A DNA stretch of 64,000 nt from Mycolicibacterium insubricum (GCF_010731615.1 NZ_AP022618.1:868001-932000), one strand, 5' to 3'. Positions 7,662 to 16,778 are shown, numbered from the stretch's first letter. Numbers and translations are program-made. The notes: generated from the letters alone by a model not told the origin.

Positions 7662-9083
7662 ATGAAGCGACTCACCGGCTGGGACGCGTTCCTGCTCTAC
7701 AGCGAAGCGCCCAACGTGCACATGCACACCCTCAAGATCGCCATCGTGGAACTCGGCGACCTGGGCGAGCGGACCTTCGGCGTCGAGCAGTTCCGCGAGG
7801 TCATCCGCGGCCGGCTGCCCAAGCTGTACCCGCTGCGCTATCAGCTCGTCGACATCCCGTGGAAGTTCCATCACCCGATGTGGCGCGAACACGTCGAAGT
7901 GGACCTCGAATACCACATCCGGCCGCTGCGGCTGCCCGCCCCGGGTGGGCGGCGCGAGCTCGACGACGCGATCGCCGAAATCGCCGGCACCCCACTGGAT
8001 CGCAGTAAACCGCTGTGGGAGATGTACTTCGTCGAGGGTCTGGAGGGCGGCCGGATCGCCATCGTCAACAAGATCCATCACGCACTAGCCGACGGGGTGG
8101 CCGCCGCGAACCTGCTGGCCTACGGGATGGACCTGCGCACCGGGCCGATCGGCGCCGAGGTCGACGACGCCATCGACCCCCCACCGACCCGGCGGCAGCT
8201 GATCCGTTCGGCATGGTCGGACCACTTCCGCCACCTCGCCGAGGTGCCGTCCACCATCGGCTACACCGTCGCCGGCCTGAACCGGGTGCGCCGCAGCTCC
8301 CGCAAACTCGCCCCGGACCTGACCCGGCCGTTCACCCCGCCGCCGAGCTTCATGAACCACGTGCTGACCCCCGAGCGGCGTTTCGCCACCGCCTCGCTGT
8401 CGCTGGCCGACATCAAGGAAACCAAGGCGCACCTGGATATTTCAATCAACGACCTGGTGCTTGCCATGTCGGCGGGGGCGCTGCGCAAACTGTCGCTGCG
8501 CTACGACGGGCACGCCGACTCTCCGCTGTTGGCGTCGGTGCCGGTCAGCTTCGACTTCTCCTCGGACCGGGTGTGCGGCAACTACTTCACCGGTGTGATG
8601 ATGCCGGTGCCGATCCACCTCGAAGACCCGCTGGAGCGGGTGCGCCAGACGCACGAGGATGCGCTGCTGGCCAAGGAGACCAACCTGCTGATCGGCCCGG
8701 AACTGGTCAGCAGGTGGTCGAACTACATGCCGCCGGCCGCGATGGAATCGCTGTTTGCGTGGCTGTCCAAGATCGACGGGCCCAACAAGGTCCTCAACCT
8801 CAACATCTCCAACGTCCCGGGGCCGCGGGAATACGGCCGCGTCGGTGAGGCGGTGGTCTCCGAGCTGTACAGCGTCGGCCCGGTGACCGCGGCCGCGGGC
8901 TTGAACATCACCGTGTGGAGCTACGTCGACCAGCTGAACATCTCGGTGCTGTCGGACCTGGACACCGTCGAGGACGCCCACGAAGTCACCTCGGCCATGG
9001 TCGACGAGTTCGTCGAGATCCGCAGGGCCGCCGGTCTTTCCGAGGAGCTCACTCCGGTCCCGTTGGCGATGGGGCCGGCGTAG
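7662..9083 (+). CDS. Wax ester synthase / diacylglycerol acyltransferase (WS/DGAT), Rv0221-like
   Basis: 473 aa, the usual length for the family. The condensing-domain motif HHxxxDG is intact as HHALADG at about residues 139-145, and the second conserved block NISNVPGP occurs in the C-terminal part. It transfers an acyl group from acyl-CoA to diacylglycerol or a fatty alcohol to make storage lipid. A good ribosome binding site (GAGGAG) precedes the ATG. The stop codon abuts the stop of the convergent acyl-CoA synthetase gene with no spacer. Confidence 0.85.
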   Translation: MKRLTGWDAFLLYSEAPNVHMHTLKIAIVELGDLGERTFGVEQFREVIRGRLPKLYPLRYQLVDIPWKFHHPMWREHVEVDLEYHIRPLRLPAPGGRRELDDAIAEIAGTPLDRSKPLWEMYFVEGLEGGRIAIVNKIHHALADGVAAANLLAYGMDLRTGPIGAEVDDAIDPPPTRRQLIRSAWSDHFRHLAEVPSTIGYTVAGLNRVRRSSRKLAPDLTRPFTPPPSFMNHVLTPERRFATASLSLADIKETKAHLDISINDLVLAMSAGALRKLSLRYDGHADSPLLASVPVSFDFSSDRVCGNYFTGVMMPVPIHLEDPLERVRQTHEDALLAKETNLLIGPELVSRWSNYMPPAAMESLFAWLSKIDGPNKVLNLNISNVPGPREYGRVGEAVVSELYSVGPVTAAAGLNITVWSYVDQLNISVLSDLDTVEDAHEVTSAMVDEFVEIRRAAGLSEELTPVPLAMGPA

Positions 9084-10712
9084 CTAGTCCGGAACCAGGT
9101 CCTGCAGTTCTCGGCGGGCGATCTTGCCGGTGATGTTGCGGGGCAGTTCGTCGAGCACCACGATCGACCGCGGCACCTTGTAGTTGGCCAGGTTGTCCCG
9201 CACGTGCTGCTTGAGGACCGCCTCGGCACCCTCGGCATCGGCGCCGGAATTCAGCACCACGAACGCGACCAGCCGCTGGCCGTACTCGGCGTCGTCCACG
9301 CCGAGTACCGCGGCCTCGGAGACGTCATCATGGCCGGTCAGGATCTTCTCCACCTCGATCGGGTAGACGTTCTCGCCACCGGAGACGATCATCTCGTCGT
9401 CCCGGCCGACGACGAAAAGCCTGCCCTCGGAATCGAACCGGCCCAGGTCCCCGGATGCCATGAAGCCCTCGTGGAAATCCTTGGTGCTGCCCGAGGTGTA
9501 GCCGTCGAACTGGGAACCGTTGCGCACGAAGATCTGTCCGACCTCGCCGGCGGGCACCTCGTGGAAATCGGCGTCCAGGATGCGCACCTCGGTGCCGACG
9601 GCCGGTCGCCCGGCGGTGTCCGGGGCGGCGCGCAGGTCCTCCGGCGTGGCCGTCGCGATCATCCCGGCCTCGGTGGCGTTGTAGTTGTTGTAGATCACGT
9701 CACCGAACTCGTCCATGAACCGGATCACCACATCCGGGCGCATCCGCGACCCGGAGGCGGTGGCGAACCGCAGGGTCCGCCCGGAATACCGGGCGCGCAC
9801 GTCGTCGGGCAGATCCATGATCCGGTCGAACATCACCGGCACCACGCACAACCCGTAGGCGCCGTGGGTGTCGACGAGGGCCAGGGTGGCCTCCGGGTCG
9901 AACCGGCGGCGGGTGACGATGGTGCACGCCATCGAGGCCGCGAACACCAACTGCGAGAAACCCCAGGCGTGGAACATCGGCGCCGCGACGACGACGGTCC
10001 GGTCAGTGTGCCACGGTACCCGGTCCAGGATCGCCTTGAGCTCACCGAGACCACCACCGGAATGCTTGGCGCCCTTGGGGGTTCCGGTGGTACCCGAGGT
10101 CAGCAGAATGGTCTTGCCGGGCGCGGCCGGAGCCTGCGGGCGCTCGCCGGCGTGATCGGCCAGCAGCTTCTCGACGGTCTCCTCGGAGGTGTCCGGGTCC
10201 TCGCACCACGCGAGGATCCGCTCGGCGTCGCGCTCGGCGGTGGCCGTCTCGACGATGCCGGCGAACTCCTCGTCGTAGATCAGCACGTCGACGTTCTCCC
10301 GGGCCACCACCTCCGCCAGCGCCGGACCGGCGAAAGAAGTGTTGAGCAGCAGCGTGTTTGCGCCGATGCGGGTGGAGGCGATCAACGCATCGACGAACCC
10401 GCGGTGATTGCGGCACAGGATGCCGACACACGCCGCGCCGCGCTGCTGCAGTGCCGACGCCAGCGCGTCCGCGCGCCGGTCCACCTCCGCGTAGGTCAGT
10501 TCCCCGAGTTCGTCGATGAGTGCCACCCGCTCCGGTGCGCGCTGCGCCGACATGGCGAAACCGCTTGTTACCGAAAGCCCTTCGCGCTGCGCGGCGGCCA
10601 TCACCTTCAGGTACTTGTCCGGGCGCATGGGGGCGATCACCCCGCCGCGGACCATGGTGTTGATCAGGCCGACGGCGCCGGCGACGCGGTCGAGCCCCGG
10701 AATGGCGACCAT
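9084..10712 (-). CDS. Acyl-CoA synthetase (FadD family, FadD12-like)
   Basis: 542-aa ANL ligase. Motif LLTSGTTGTPKGAKH lies near residues 200-215; the A5-like region is NNYNATEAG; the hinge region reads SGDLGRFDSEGRLFVVGRDD and the C-terminal lysine is in LPRNITGKIARR. The ATG at 10712 sits 4 bp after the stop of the MGAT-like acyltransferase, so the two form an operon downstream of a KstR-type operator. The neighbourhood (acyltransferase, esterases, WS/DGAT next door) recalls Rv1425-Rv1428c, in which the synthetase is FadD12; I am not certain of that orthology. It overlaps nothing but ends exactly at the WS/DGAT stop. Confidence 0.8.
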   Translation of the reverse strand: MVAIPGLDRVAGAVGLINTMVRGGVIAPMRPDKYLKVMAAAQREGLSVTSGFAMSAQRAPERVALIDELGELTYAEVDRRADALASALQQRGAACVGILCRNHRGFVDALIASTRIGANTLLLNTSFAGPALAEVVARENVDVLIYDEEFAGIVETATAERDAERILAWCEDPDTSEETVEKLLADHAGERPQAPAAPGKTILLTSGTTGTPKGAKHSGGGLGELKAILDRVPWHTDRTVVVAAPMFHAWGFSQLVFAASMACTIVTRRRFDPEATLALVDTHGAYGLCVVPVMFDRIMDLPDDVRARYSGRTLRFATASGSRMRPDVVIRFMDEFGDVIYNNYNATEAGMIATATPEDLRAAPDTAGRPAVGTEVRILDADFHEVPAGEVGQIFVRNGSQFDGYTSGSTKDFHEGFMASGDLGRFDSEGRLFVVGRDDEMIVSGGENVYPIEVEKILTGHDDVSEAAVLGVDDAEYGQRLVAFVVLNSGADAEGAEAVLKQHVRDNLANYKVPRSIVVLDELPRNITGKIARRELQDLVPD

Positions 10713-10716
10713 CGGA

Positions 10717-11556
10717 TCAGCCGATCACCGGGAACCGGCGCTCGGCCGCCAGCTCGTCGAGCGCGGCCTGCATCACCGAGCGGACATGCGCGTCCACCTC
10801 GTCGACGTCGGGATCCTCGCCGAACTGCGCCACGATGTCGATCGGGTCCAGCACCCGCTGCACGATCTTGGTGGGCAGCGGCACGTTGAGCGGGACCACC
10901 GCCGAGAGCCCGAACGGGAAGCCGAAGGACACCGGCAGGATCTTCGCGCGCAGCAGCTTGTCCAGCCGCAGCAGCTTGGCCAGGCCGGTGCCGCGGGTCA
11001 GGTAGACCTGGGATTCCTGGCCGCCGATGCCGACCAGCGGGACGATCGGCACGCCGGCGTTCAGCGCGGCGCGGATGTAGCCGGTGCGGCCGTCGAAGTC
11101 GATGGTGTTGCGCGCGGTGGTCGGCCGGTAGGCGTCGTAGTCGCCACCGGGGAACACCACCACCAGCCCACCCGAGCGTAGCGCCTCGTCGGCGTTGTCG
11201 TGGTTGGCGTGGATGAAGCCGGTCTTGCCGAAGAACTCACCGGTCGGCCCGGCCAGCACCAGGTCGAAGGTGAGGGTGTAGATCGGCCGGTCGTAGCCGA
11301 ACTGCTGGTAGAAGTCGGTGGCGAACACCGGTACGTCCATGGCGAACATGCCGCCGGAGTGGTTGGACACCACCAGGGCCCCACCGGTGGCGGGCACCTT
11401 CTCCAGGTCGTACACCTCCGAGCGGTGGTAGCCCTTGATCAGCGGCCGCAGCACGCTCATCACCTTGGCGGTCAGGCCCGGATCCCACTTGGTGATCTCG
11501 CCGGCCGGCAGGGTGTCGTCGGATGGTGTGGTGTCGTCACCGTCGGTGCTGCTCAC
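10717..11556 (-). CDS. MGAT/LPLAT-like acyltransferase
   Basis: 279 aa, GTG start with a purine-rich site (GAGGGGGG) just upstream. The acyltransferase block VVSNHSGGMFAMDVPV and the later VVFPGGDYDAYRP match the MGAT-like branch of glycerolipid acyltransferases, where NHSGG...D replaces the classical HX4D spacing. A C-terminal basic/hydrophobic surface (VSFGFPFGL) may associate with membrane. It would acylate a glycerolipid using acyl-CoA made by the adjacent synthetase. The KstR-type palindrome lies 22 bp upstream of the start. Confidence 0.75.
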   Translation of the reverse strand: MSSTDGDDTTPSDDTLPAGEITKWDPGLTAKVMSVLRPLIKGYHRSEVYDLEKVPATGGALVVSNHSGGMFAMDVPVFATDFYQQFGYDRPIYTLTFDLVLAGPTGEFFGKTGFIHANHDNADEALRSGGLVVVFPGGDYDAYRPTTARNTIDFDGRTGYIRAALNAGVPIVPLVGIGGQESQVYLTRGTGLAKLLRLDKLLRAKILPVSFGFPFGLSAVVPLNVPLPTKIVQRVLDPIDIVAQFGEDPDVDEVDAHVRSVMQAALDELAAERRFPVIG

Positions 11557-11577
11557 CGGCCCCCCTCGCGGGTTAAT

Positions 11578-11591
11578 TGGAACGTGTTCTA
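11578..11591. promoter_or_regulatory. KstR-type operator (TGGAACGTGTTCTA)
   Basis: The sequence fits the KstR cholesterol-repressor consensus TnnAACnnGTTnnA at every fixed position; read on the minus strand it is TAGAACACGTTCCA. It overlaps the expected transcription start downstream of a minus-strand TACCAT -10 box, upstream of the acyltransferase-synthetase operon. KstR control is inferred from the motif only. Confidence 0.7.
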
Positions 11592-11592
11592 G

Positions 11593-12501
11593 TTATGGTA
11601 TCGGACGCTCGTGCAGCAGGGTCGTGCGCAGCCAGTCGCACTGATCGTCGAACCAGCGCCGCACCAACTCGGTTCCCGGCGCCAGGCCGTCGAACCCGTG
11701 GAAGGCTCCGGGCACCACGGTGACCTCGCACGGCACCCCGGCGCGGCTCAGCGCGTCGGCGTAGGCCAGGTCCTCGTCGTGGAACAGGTCCTGGTTGCCC
11801 ACGCCGATCCAGGTCGGCGGTAGTCCGGCCAGATCGGTGCGGCGGCCGGGCACCGCGATAGCGGGATCGGCGTCGCCCAGATAGCTGCGCCAGCCGAAGG
11901 CGTTGCTGCGCCGGTTCCACAGCCGTAGCCCCGGCGGCTGCGGGCAGTCATCGTGGGAACTGCGGTCGTCGAGCATCGGGTAGACCAGCAGTTGGCCGGC
12001 CAGCGCGATCTCGGCGCGGTCGCGGGTGTGCAGGGCCAGCGCGGCGGCCAGGCCGCCCCCGGCGCTGGCGCCGCCGATGGCGATCCGGCTCGGGTCGACG
12101 GCCGGCAGCCTCGTCAGCCAGCCCAGACCCGAGTAGCAGTCGTCGAGACCGGCCGGGTACGGGTGCTCGGGGGCCAGCCGGTAGTCCACCGCGGCGACCA
12201 CGATCCCCAGCCGCTCGGCGAACCGCCGGCACAGCTCGTCGTCCATGGCGGCCGTGCCGATCACGTAGCCGCCGCCGTGGATCCACAGCAGCGCCGGCGC
12301 GGGTGCCGTCTGGTTCGGCGGGCGGTGCAACCGGACGCCGATGCCATCGGACGTGGTCAGCACGGTGACGCCGCGCGGACGCCGTCGGCTCATCCGCTCG
12401 GTGGCCGCCCGCACGATCGGGATGGTCCACGGCCGGACCGGGGCCTTCGGGGCCAGTCGGGCGGCGCGGCGCAGTTCGGGGTGGATATCGGTGACGGACA
12501 T
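11593..12501 (-). CDS. HSL-family alpha/beta hydrolase, LipW-like esterase
   Basis: 302 aa, the same length I recall for LipW. The hormone-sensitive-lipase oxyanion motif HGGGYVIG and the nucleophile elbow GGASAGGG are present; the triad Asp is probably in HDEDLAYA and the His in GAFHGFDG. It would hydrolyse short-chain acyl esters; no signal peptide is visible, so it is probably cytosolic. It lies 11 bp downstream of the larger esterase in the same orientation. The KstR-type site lies just beyond its stop and concerns the next gene rather than this one. Confidence 0.75.
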   Translation of the reverse strand: MSVTDIHPELRRAARLAPKAPVRPWTIPIVRAATERMSRRRPRGVTVLTTSDGIGVRLHRPPNQTAPAPALLWIHGGGYVIGTAAMDDELCRRFAERLGIVVAAVDYRLAPEHPYPAGLDDCYSGLGWLTRLPAVDPSRIAIGGASAGGGLAAALALHTRDRAEIALAGQLLVYPMLDDRSSHDDCPQPPGLRLWNRRSNAFGWRSYLGDADPAIAVPGRRTDLAGLPPTWIGVGNQDLFHDEDLAYADALSRAGVPCEVTVVPGAFHGFDGLAPGTELVRRWFDDQCDWLRTTLLHERPIP

Positions 12502-12512
12502 CGTCCTACACG

Positions 12513-13802
12513 CTAACCGGCGGCTTCGGCTTCGGCTTCGGAATCCAGCGGCGCCTCGGTGACGTCACGCCCGGTCACCGCCATGCCCCGCACCCAGTCC
12601 AGGAACCGGGCGATCGCGACCGCGGTGTAGTGCCCGTGCGAGGACCCGAAGATGTCGAATGCGTGCTGGGCGCCGGGGATCTCGGCGTACACCACCGGGG
12701 CCTGCGACACCGGTTCCAGCGCGGCGACGAAGTCGCGGGCCTCCTCGACCGCGATCAGCGAGTCGTTGGTGCCGTGCAGCACGAAGAACGGGGGAGCGTC
12801 GGGCCGGATGTGGTTGATCGGGGAGGCGTCGCGGTAGATCTCCGGATGCGTGCGCCAGTCCTTCTTCATCACCAGCCAGCGCAGCAACACCTTGACGAAC
12901 GGGCCACGGCCCACACCCTCGGTGCTGACCATGTCGTAGCGGCCGTAGACCGGGACCGCGGCGACGACGGAGGTGTCGGCGTCCTCGAAGCCGGGCTGCC
13001 ACTGCGGGTCGTTGGGCGTCAGGGCGGCCAGTGCGGTCATGTGGCCGCCCGCGGAACCGCCGGACAGTGCGATGAAGTCCGGATCGCCGCCGTAGTCGGC
13101 GATGTTCTCCTTCACCCAGGCCAGCGCGCGTTTGACGTCGACGATCTGGTCCGGCCAGGTGTGCAACGGCGACACCCGGTAGCCGATCGAGACGCACACC
13201 CAGCCCTCGTCGGCCAGGTGGCCCATCAGCGGGTAGGCCTGCGGGCGGCGCATGCCGATCACCCAGGCGCCGCCGGGGATGTTGACCAGCACCGGCGCCT
13301 TGGCGTCCGGGCGGAGGTCGCGGCGGTGCCAGATGTCGGCGCGGTTGGCGCGGTGCGGCCCGTAGCGAACGGTGTCGGCTCTCTCCACGTAGCGGCGTCG
13401 CGCGGAACCGGCACGGAAGAGACCGGCGGCCAGCCGGATCCGGCTGGGCCGGACCACCGCTTTGTAGTTCTCGCCGAGGGCGTCGCGCAGCGGTTCCTCG
13501 TAGTAGGGCATCGAGCGCAGGTTGCGCTGGTGGACGAACGCCAGCAGGACCCAGGACACCGCGGTCAGCGCGATGGCCAGCGGACCGGTGCGACCGTTGA
13601 AGTCGCCGCGGCGCCAGCGCCGCAGGGTGTCGATGACCGACGCGGTGCCCAGCCAGGGGGCGAGTTCGCTGGCCGGCCAGCCCAGGAAGAACACCGGGAT
13701 GGCGTTCCAGCTGTCGCGGGTCAGGGGGCGAACGGCGTTGGCGGCGTTGGCCAGTTCGACGACGGCCCGCAGCAGCGGGCGGGGCCGGTTGCGTTTGCGC
13801 AC
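12513..13802 (-). CDS. Alpha/beta hydrolase with N-terminal membrane segment (LipO/LipC-like esterase)
   Basis: 429 aa, GTG start preceded by AAGGAAGG. A hydrophobic helix GPLAIALTAVSWVLLAFVH at about residues 72-90 precedes the hydrolase core. The core has IPGGAWVIG, nucleophile elbow GGSAGGH, acid in HGTNDSLIAV and histidine in GAQHAFD. It is clearly paralogous to the LipC at 6479. By context with an acyltransferase and a FadD it resembles LipO (Rv1426c). The C-terminus EAEAEAAG is encoded by a GGCTTC-type hexanucleotide run at about 12522-12539, a potential slippage site. Confidence 0.75.
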   Translation of the reverse strand: MRKRNRPRPLLRAVVELANAANAVRPLTRDSWNAIPVFFLGWPASELAPWLGTASVIDTLRRWRRGDFNGRTGPLAIALTAVSWVLLAFVHQRNLRSMPYYEEPLRDALGENYKAVVRPSRIRLAAGLFRAGSARRRYVERADTVRYGPHRANRADIWHRRDLRPDAKAPVLVNIPGGAWVIGMRRPQAYPLMGHLADEGWVCVSIGYRVSPLHTWPDQIVDVKRALAWVKENIADYGGDPDFIALSGGSAGGHMTALAALTPNDPQWQPGFEDADTSVVAAVPVYGRYDMVSTEGVGRGPFVKVLLRWLVMKKDWRTHPEIYRDASPINHIRPDAPPFFVLHGTNDSLIAVEEARDFVAALEPVSQAPVVYAEIPGAQHAFDIFGSSHGHYTAVAIARFLDWVRGMAVTGRDVTEAPLDSEAEAEAAG

Positions 13803-13932
13803 GGAGGGCCTTCCTTTGGTTCGTCCCGATGCTACCGAGTCGGTGCCGCGCGCGAACGGGTCGGTGACCGGCGCAATGGGGCCCGCTCAACTTTACGAAC
13901 ATTGCCTATTCCGTAACGGGTTGAGTATCCTC

Positions 13933-13938
13933 TATTGT
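13933..13938 (+). promoter_or_regulatory. -10 box (TATTGT) for leaderless echA1
   Basis: TATTGT ends 7 nt before the GTG at 13946 and there is no Shine-Dalgarno between them. The identical box and spacing occur before fadD2 at 58539. Confidence 0.5.
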
Positions 13939-13945
13939 CGAGTCC

Positions 13946-14725
13946 GTGAGCGAAGAAGCTACCGAGAAACCCGCAGTCCTGGTCGAGCAGCGCGATCGTG
14001 TCCTGCTCATCACCATCAACCGGCCGGAGGCCAAAAACGCCGTCAACCTGGCCGTCAGCCAGGGCCTGGCGGACGCCATGGACCGGCTCGACGCCGATCC
14101 CGGCCTGTCGGTCGGCGTGCTGACCGGCGCCGGCGGCTCGTTCTGCGCCGGCATGGACCTCAAGGCGTTCGCCCGCGGCGAGCGCTGTGACATCGACGGC
14201 CGCGGACTGGGCTTCACCCAGAGCCCGCCGGCCAAGCCGCTGATCGCCGCGGTGGAGGGCTACGCGCTGGCCGGCGGCACCGAGGTGGCGTTGTCCTGCG
14301 ACCTGATCGTCGCGGCGAACAACTCCGCCTTCGGCATCCCCGAGGTCAAGCGCGGCCTGGTTGCCGGCGGCGGCGGCCTGCTGCGGCTGCCGCAGCGCAT
14401 TCCGTACGCCGTCGCCATGGAACTCGCGCTGACCGGTGACAACCTGTCCGCCGAGCGGGCGCACGAGCTGGGCCTGGTCACCACGCTGACCGAGCCGGGC
14501 GGTGCCCTCGACGGCGCCCTGGCGCTGGCCGCCAAGATCACCGCCAACGGCCCGCTGGCGGTGGCCGCGACCAAGAAGATCATCGTCGAATCCCGCTACT
14601 GGGGCGATGAGGAGCAGTGGACCGAGCAGATGAAGATCCTCGCCCCGGTGTTCCTGTCCAAGGACGCCCGCGAGGGTGCCGTGGCGTTCGCCGAGAAGCG
14701 CGCGCCGCAGTGGACCGGTAGCTGA
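13946..14725 (+). CDS. echA1: Enoyl-CoA hydratase (crotonase), EchA1-like
   Basis: 259 aa, typical crotonase length. The oxyanion-hole motif SFCAGMDLKAF, the first acid position in ALAGGTEVALSC and the region FGIPEVKRGLVAGGGGL are all recognisable. It would hydrate trans-2-enoyl-CoA in beta-oxidation. The GTG start is chosen because a -10 box lies 7 nt upstream with no ribosome binding site. Upstream CCGTAACGGGTTG contains an AACnnGTT core resembling KstR sites, but the outer positions do not fit. The position next to an Rv0223c-like ALDH supports echA1 (Rv0222). Confidence 0.8.
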   Translation: MSEEATEKPAVLVEQRDRVLLITINRPEAKNAVNLAVSQGLADAMDRLDADPGLSVGVLTGAGGSFCAGMDLKAFARGERCDIDGRGLGFTQSPPAKPLIAAVEGYALAGGTEVALSCDLIVAANNSAFGIPEVKRGLVAGGGGLLRLPQRIPYAVAMELALTGDNLSAERAHELGLVTTLTEPGGALDGALALAAKITANGPLAVAATKKIIVESRYWGDEEQWTEQMKILAPVFLSKDAREGAVAFAEKRAPQWTGS

Positions 14726-14783
14726 CGACGTGGCGGCGCCGGGCCGGGTGGGTGCTGCCCCTCGGCGCGGCGCCGTCGTCGTC
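14724..14783 (+). terminator. Hairpin downstream of echA1
   Basis: CGGCGCC (14734-14740) pairs with GGCGCCG (14769-14775), and flanking GACGA/TCGTC extends the stem with a bulge. There is no U-run, as is common in mycobacteria. It is a weak call. Confidence 0.4.
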
Positions 14784-14895
14784 GCCGGGCATTGAGTGCC
14801 CTGAATTTCCTGTGGTTTAATCGGAGAATCATGTTCTTCCATTTGGGTAATGGCGCTCCGCACTCGATCGGGCGTGACCAGGCCAGGCGGTTTCG

Positions 14896-16383
14896 ATGAG
14901 CATTTCGCTGCTGTTGGAGATGGCGGTCTCGGCGAACCCGGACCGGGTGGCGGTGGTCGACGGTGACCTGCGGCTGAGCACCCAGGAGCTGTCCGATCTG
15001 GCCGACGGCGGCGCCGGCGTCATCGCCGACACCGGCGCGGACCACGTCGTCTACGTCGGCGTCGGCGGCGCCATGCTGCCGCTGCTGCTGTTCGCCTCCG
15101 CGCGCGCCGGCCTGGCCCTGACGCCGATCAACTACCGGCTCTCCGCCGAGGGCATCCGCACCCTCATCGACCGGCTGCCCGACCCGGTCGTCATCGTCGA
15201 CGAGCGGTACCGGGAGATGGTCGGCGACGCCGGCATCGCGGTCATCGACTCGGCCGCGTTCCTGGCCGACGCGCGCACCCACGAGCCCGCCGCCGAGTTC
15301 GCCGACCCGGATGCCGTCGGGGTGGTGCTGTTCACCTCCGGAACCACCAGCGCGCCCAAGGCCGTCGAGCTCACCCACAACAACCTGACCAGCTACATCA
15401 CCGGCACCGTGGAATTCGACTCCGCAGAACCCGGTGACGCGGCTCTGATCTCGGTACCGCCGTACCACATCGCCGGGGTCAGCGCCGCGCTGTCGAACCT
15501 CTATGCCGGCCGGAAACTGGTGTACCTGCCCGGCTTCGATGCCGACGAGTGGGTGCGACTGGTCGCCGAGGAGTCGGTCACCTCGGCGACGCTGGTGCCC
15601 ACCATGCTGGACCGGGTGGTCGCCGTGCTGGAGGCCGGAGGTCACCGGTTGCCGTCGTTGCGGACCCTGGCCTACGGCGGGTCGAAGGTCGGCCTGCCGC
15701 TGGTCCGCAAGGCGCTGGCACTGCTGCCCGACGTCGGCTTCGTCAACGCCTACGGGCTCACCGAGACCAGCTCCACCATCGCCGTGCTGGGCCCCGACGA
15801 TCACCGCGAGGCGCACGGGCACGACGACGAGGCGGTGGCCCGCCGGCTGGGGTCGGTCGGCCGCCCGGTGCCCGGCATCGAGGTGCAGATCCGCGACGAA
15901 GCCGGAAACGTGTTGGGCCCCGGTGAAACCGGCGAACTCTATGTGCGCGGCGAGCAGGTGTCCGGGCGCTACACCGGCATCGGATCGGTGCTCGACAACG
16001 AGGGCTGGTTCCCGACCCGCGACATCGCCTCGCTCGACGCCGACGGCTACCTGTTCATCGGCGGGCGCTCCGACGACACCATCATCCGCGGCGGAGAGAA
16101 CATCGCCCCGGCCGAGCTCGAGGACGTGCTCATCGAGCACCCGGACGTGCATCAGGTGGCCGTCGTCGGCCCCGAGGACCCGCAGTGGGGGCAGAGCATC
16201 GTCGCCGTCGTCGTCCCGGTCGCCGGAATCACCCCGGACGCCGAGGAATTGCGCGAACATGTCCGCAAGAGCCTGCGTGGATCACGCACCCCGGACCGGG
16301 TGGTGTTCCGCGACGAACTGCCCACCAATGCCACCGGCAAGGTACTGCGGCGCGAGATCCTCGCCGACCTGGCCACCGACTGA
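14896..16383 (+). CDS. Acyl-CoA synthetase / AMP-dependent ligase (FadD family)
   Basis: 495 aa. The ANL motifs are the A3-like LFTSGTTSAPKAVELTH at about residues 144-160, the A5 region NAYGLTETSSTI, the A7 TRDIASLDADGYLF, and the C-terminal catalytic lysine in NATGKVLRREIL. It would form acyl-adenylate and acyl-CoA; the substrate is not predictable. The A3 motif has Ser-Ala (TTSAPKA) in place of the usual TTGxPKG, a modest departure that still keeps the lysine. It is followed 27 bp later by a small conserved protein, possibly as an operon. Confidence 0.8.
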   Translation: MSISLLLEMAVSANPDRVAVVDGDLRLSTQELSDLADGGAGVIADTGADHVVYVGVGGAMLPLLLFASARAGLALTPINYRLSAEGIRTLIDRLPDPVVIVDERYREMVGDAGIAVIDSAAFLADARTHEPAAEFADPDAVGVVLFTSGTTSAPKAVELTHNNLTSYITGTVEFDSAEPGDAALISVPPYHIAGVSAALSNLYAGRKLVYLPGFDADEWVRLVAEESVTSATLVPTMLDRVVAVLEAGGHRLPSLRTLAYGGSKVGLPLVRKALALLPDVGFVNAYGLTETSSTIAVLGPDDHREAHGHDDEAVARRLGSVGRPVPGIEVQIRDEAGNVLGPGETGELYVRGEQVSGRYTGIGSVLDNEGWFPTRDIASLDADGYLFIGGRSDDTIIRGGENIAPAELEDVLIEHPDVHQVAVVGPEDPQWGQSIVAVVVPVAGITPDAEELREHVRKSLRGSRTPDRVVFRDELPTNATGKVLRREILADLATD

Positions 16384-16410
16384 CCACACCGCTAGCGAAG
16401 GGACCATCCG

Positions 16411-16710
16411 ATGGTGAAGAACGGCACCCGCCTGCAGAGCCAGGTCGACGACACCCAGGTGATCGTCGTCAAAACCGCCGACAGCCTCGACGACCTGCGC
16501 TGCGGCGGCGCCCCCATGGTGGCGCTGGACGCCGAGCGCTCCGGCGGCGCCCTGGACCCGGCGTTCGCCGGCGGCACGCTGATGGGCAAGCGCTACGTCG
16601 ACGACGGCAACGCCGAGGTGCTGGTCACCAAGGCCGGCCAGGGCACGCTGTCGGTCGGTGACACCCCGCTGAGCATCAAGGAGGCCAAGCCGCTGCCCGC
16701 CAGCGACTGA
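16411..16710 (+). CDS. Small conserved hypothetical protein (99 aa)
   Basis: 99 aa, with ribosome-binding sequence GAAGGGA a few bases before the ATG. No membrane segment or signal is visible. It has a single cysteine in LRCGGAPMVAL, a Gly-rich middle and a C-terminus with repeated beta-strand-like stretches (AEVLVTKAGQGTLSV). I recall similar proteins beside acyl-CoA synthetases in other mycobacteria but know no function. It follows the FadD gene closely and ends at a strong terminator, so it is probably co-transcribed with it. Confidence 0.65.
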   Translation: MVKNGTRLQSQVDDTQVIVVKTADSLDDLRCGGAPMVALDAERSGGALDPAFAGGTLMGKRYVDDGNAEVLVTKAGQGTLSVGDTPLSIKEAKPLPASD

Positions 16711-16716
16711 CCGCCG

Positions 16717-16760
16717 ACGCAACGGGCCCGGGACTCTCGCGAGTCCCGGGCCCGTTGCGT
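16717..16760. terminator. Perfect 20-bp hairpin, bidirectional terminator
   Basis: The arms 16717-16736 and 16741-16760 are perfectly complementary with a 4-nt loop (TCGC). It sits between the convergent small protein and thiolase genes and so can terminate both. Confidence 0.85.
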
Positions 16761-16778
16761 TGTGCGAGCCGTTGCGGC

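Noticed and set aside
9204..10889. Long plus-strand open frame of 561 codons
   Set aside because: Antisense to the FadD gene and Arg/Gly/His-rich with no recognisable domain; typical GC-rich shadow.
12520..12540. Hexanucleotide run in the 3' end of the LipO-like gene as a phase-variable switch
   Set aside because: Only three to four units, in frame at the extreme C-terminus; expansion would not change the frame.
13908..13924. KstR site before echA1 (AACGGGTT core)
   Set aside because: Only the AACnnGTT core fits; the flanking T and A are both missing, so it is too weak to list.
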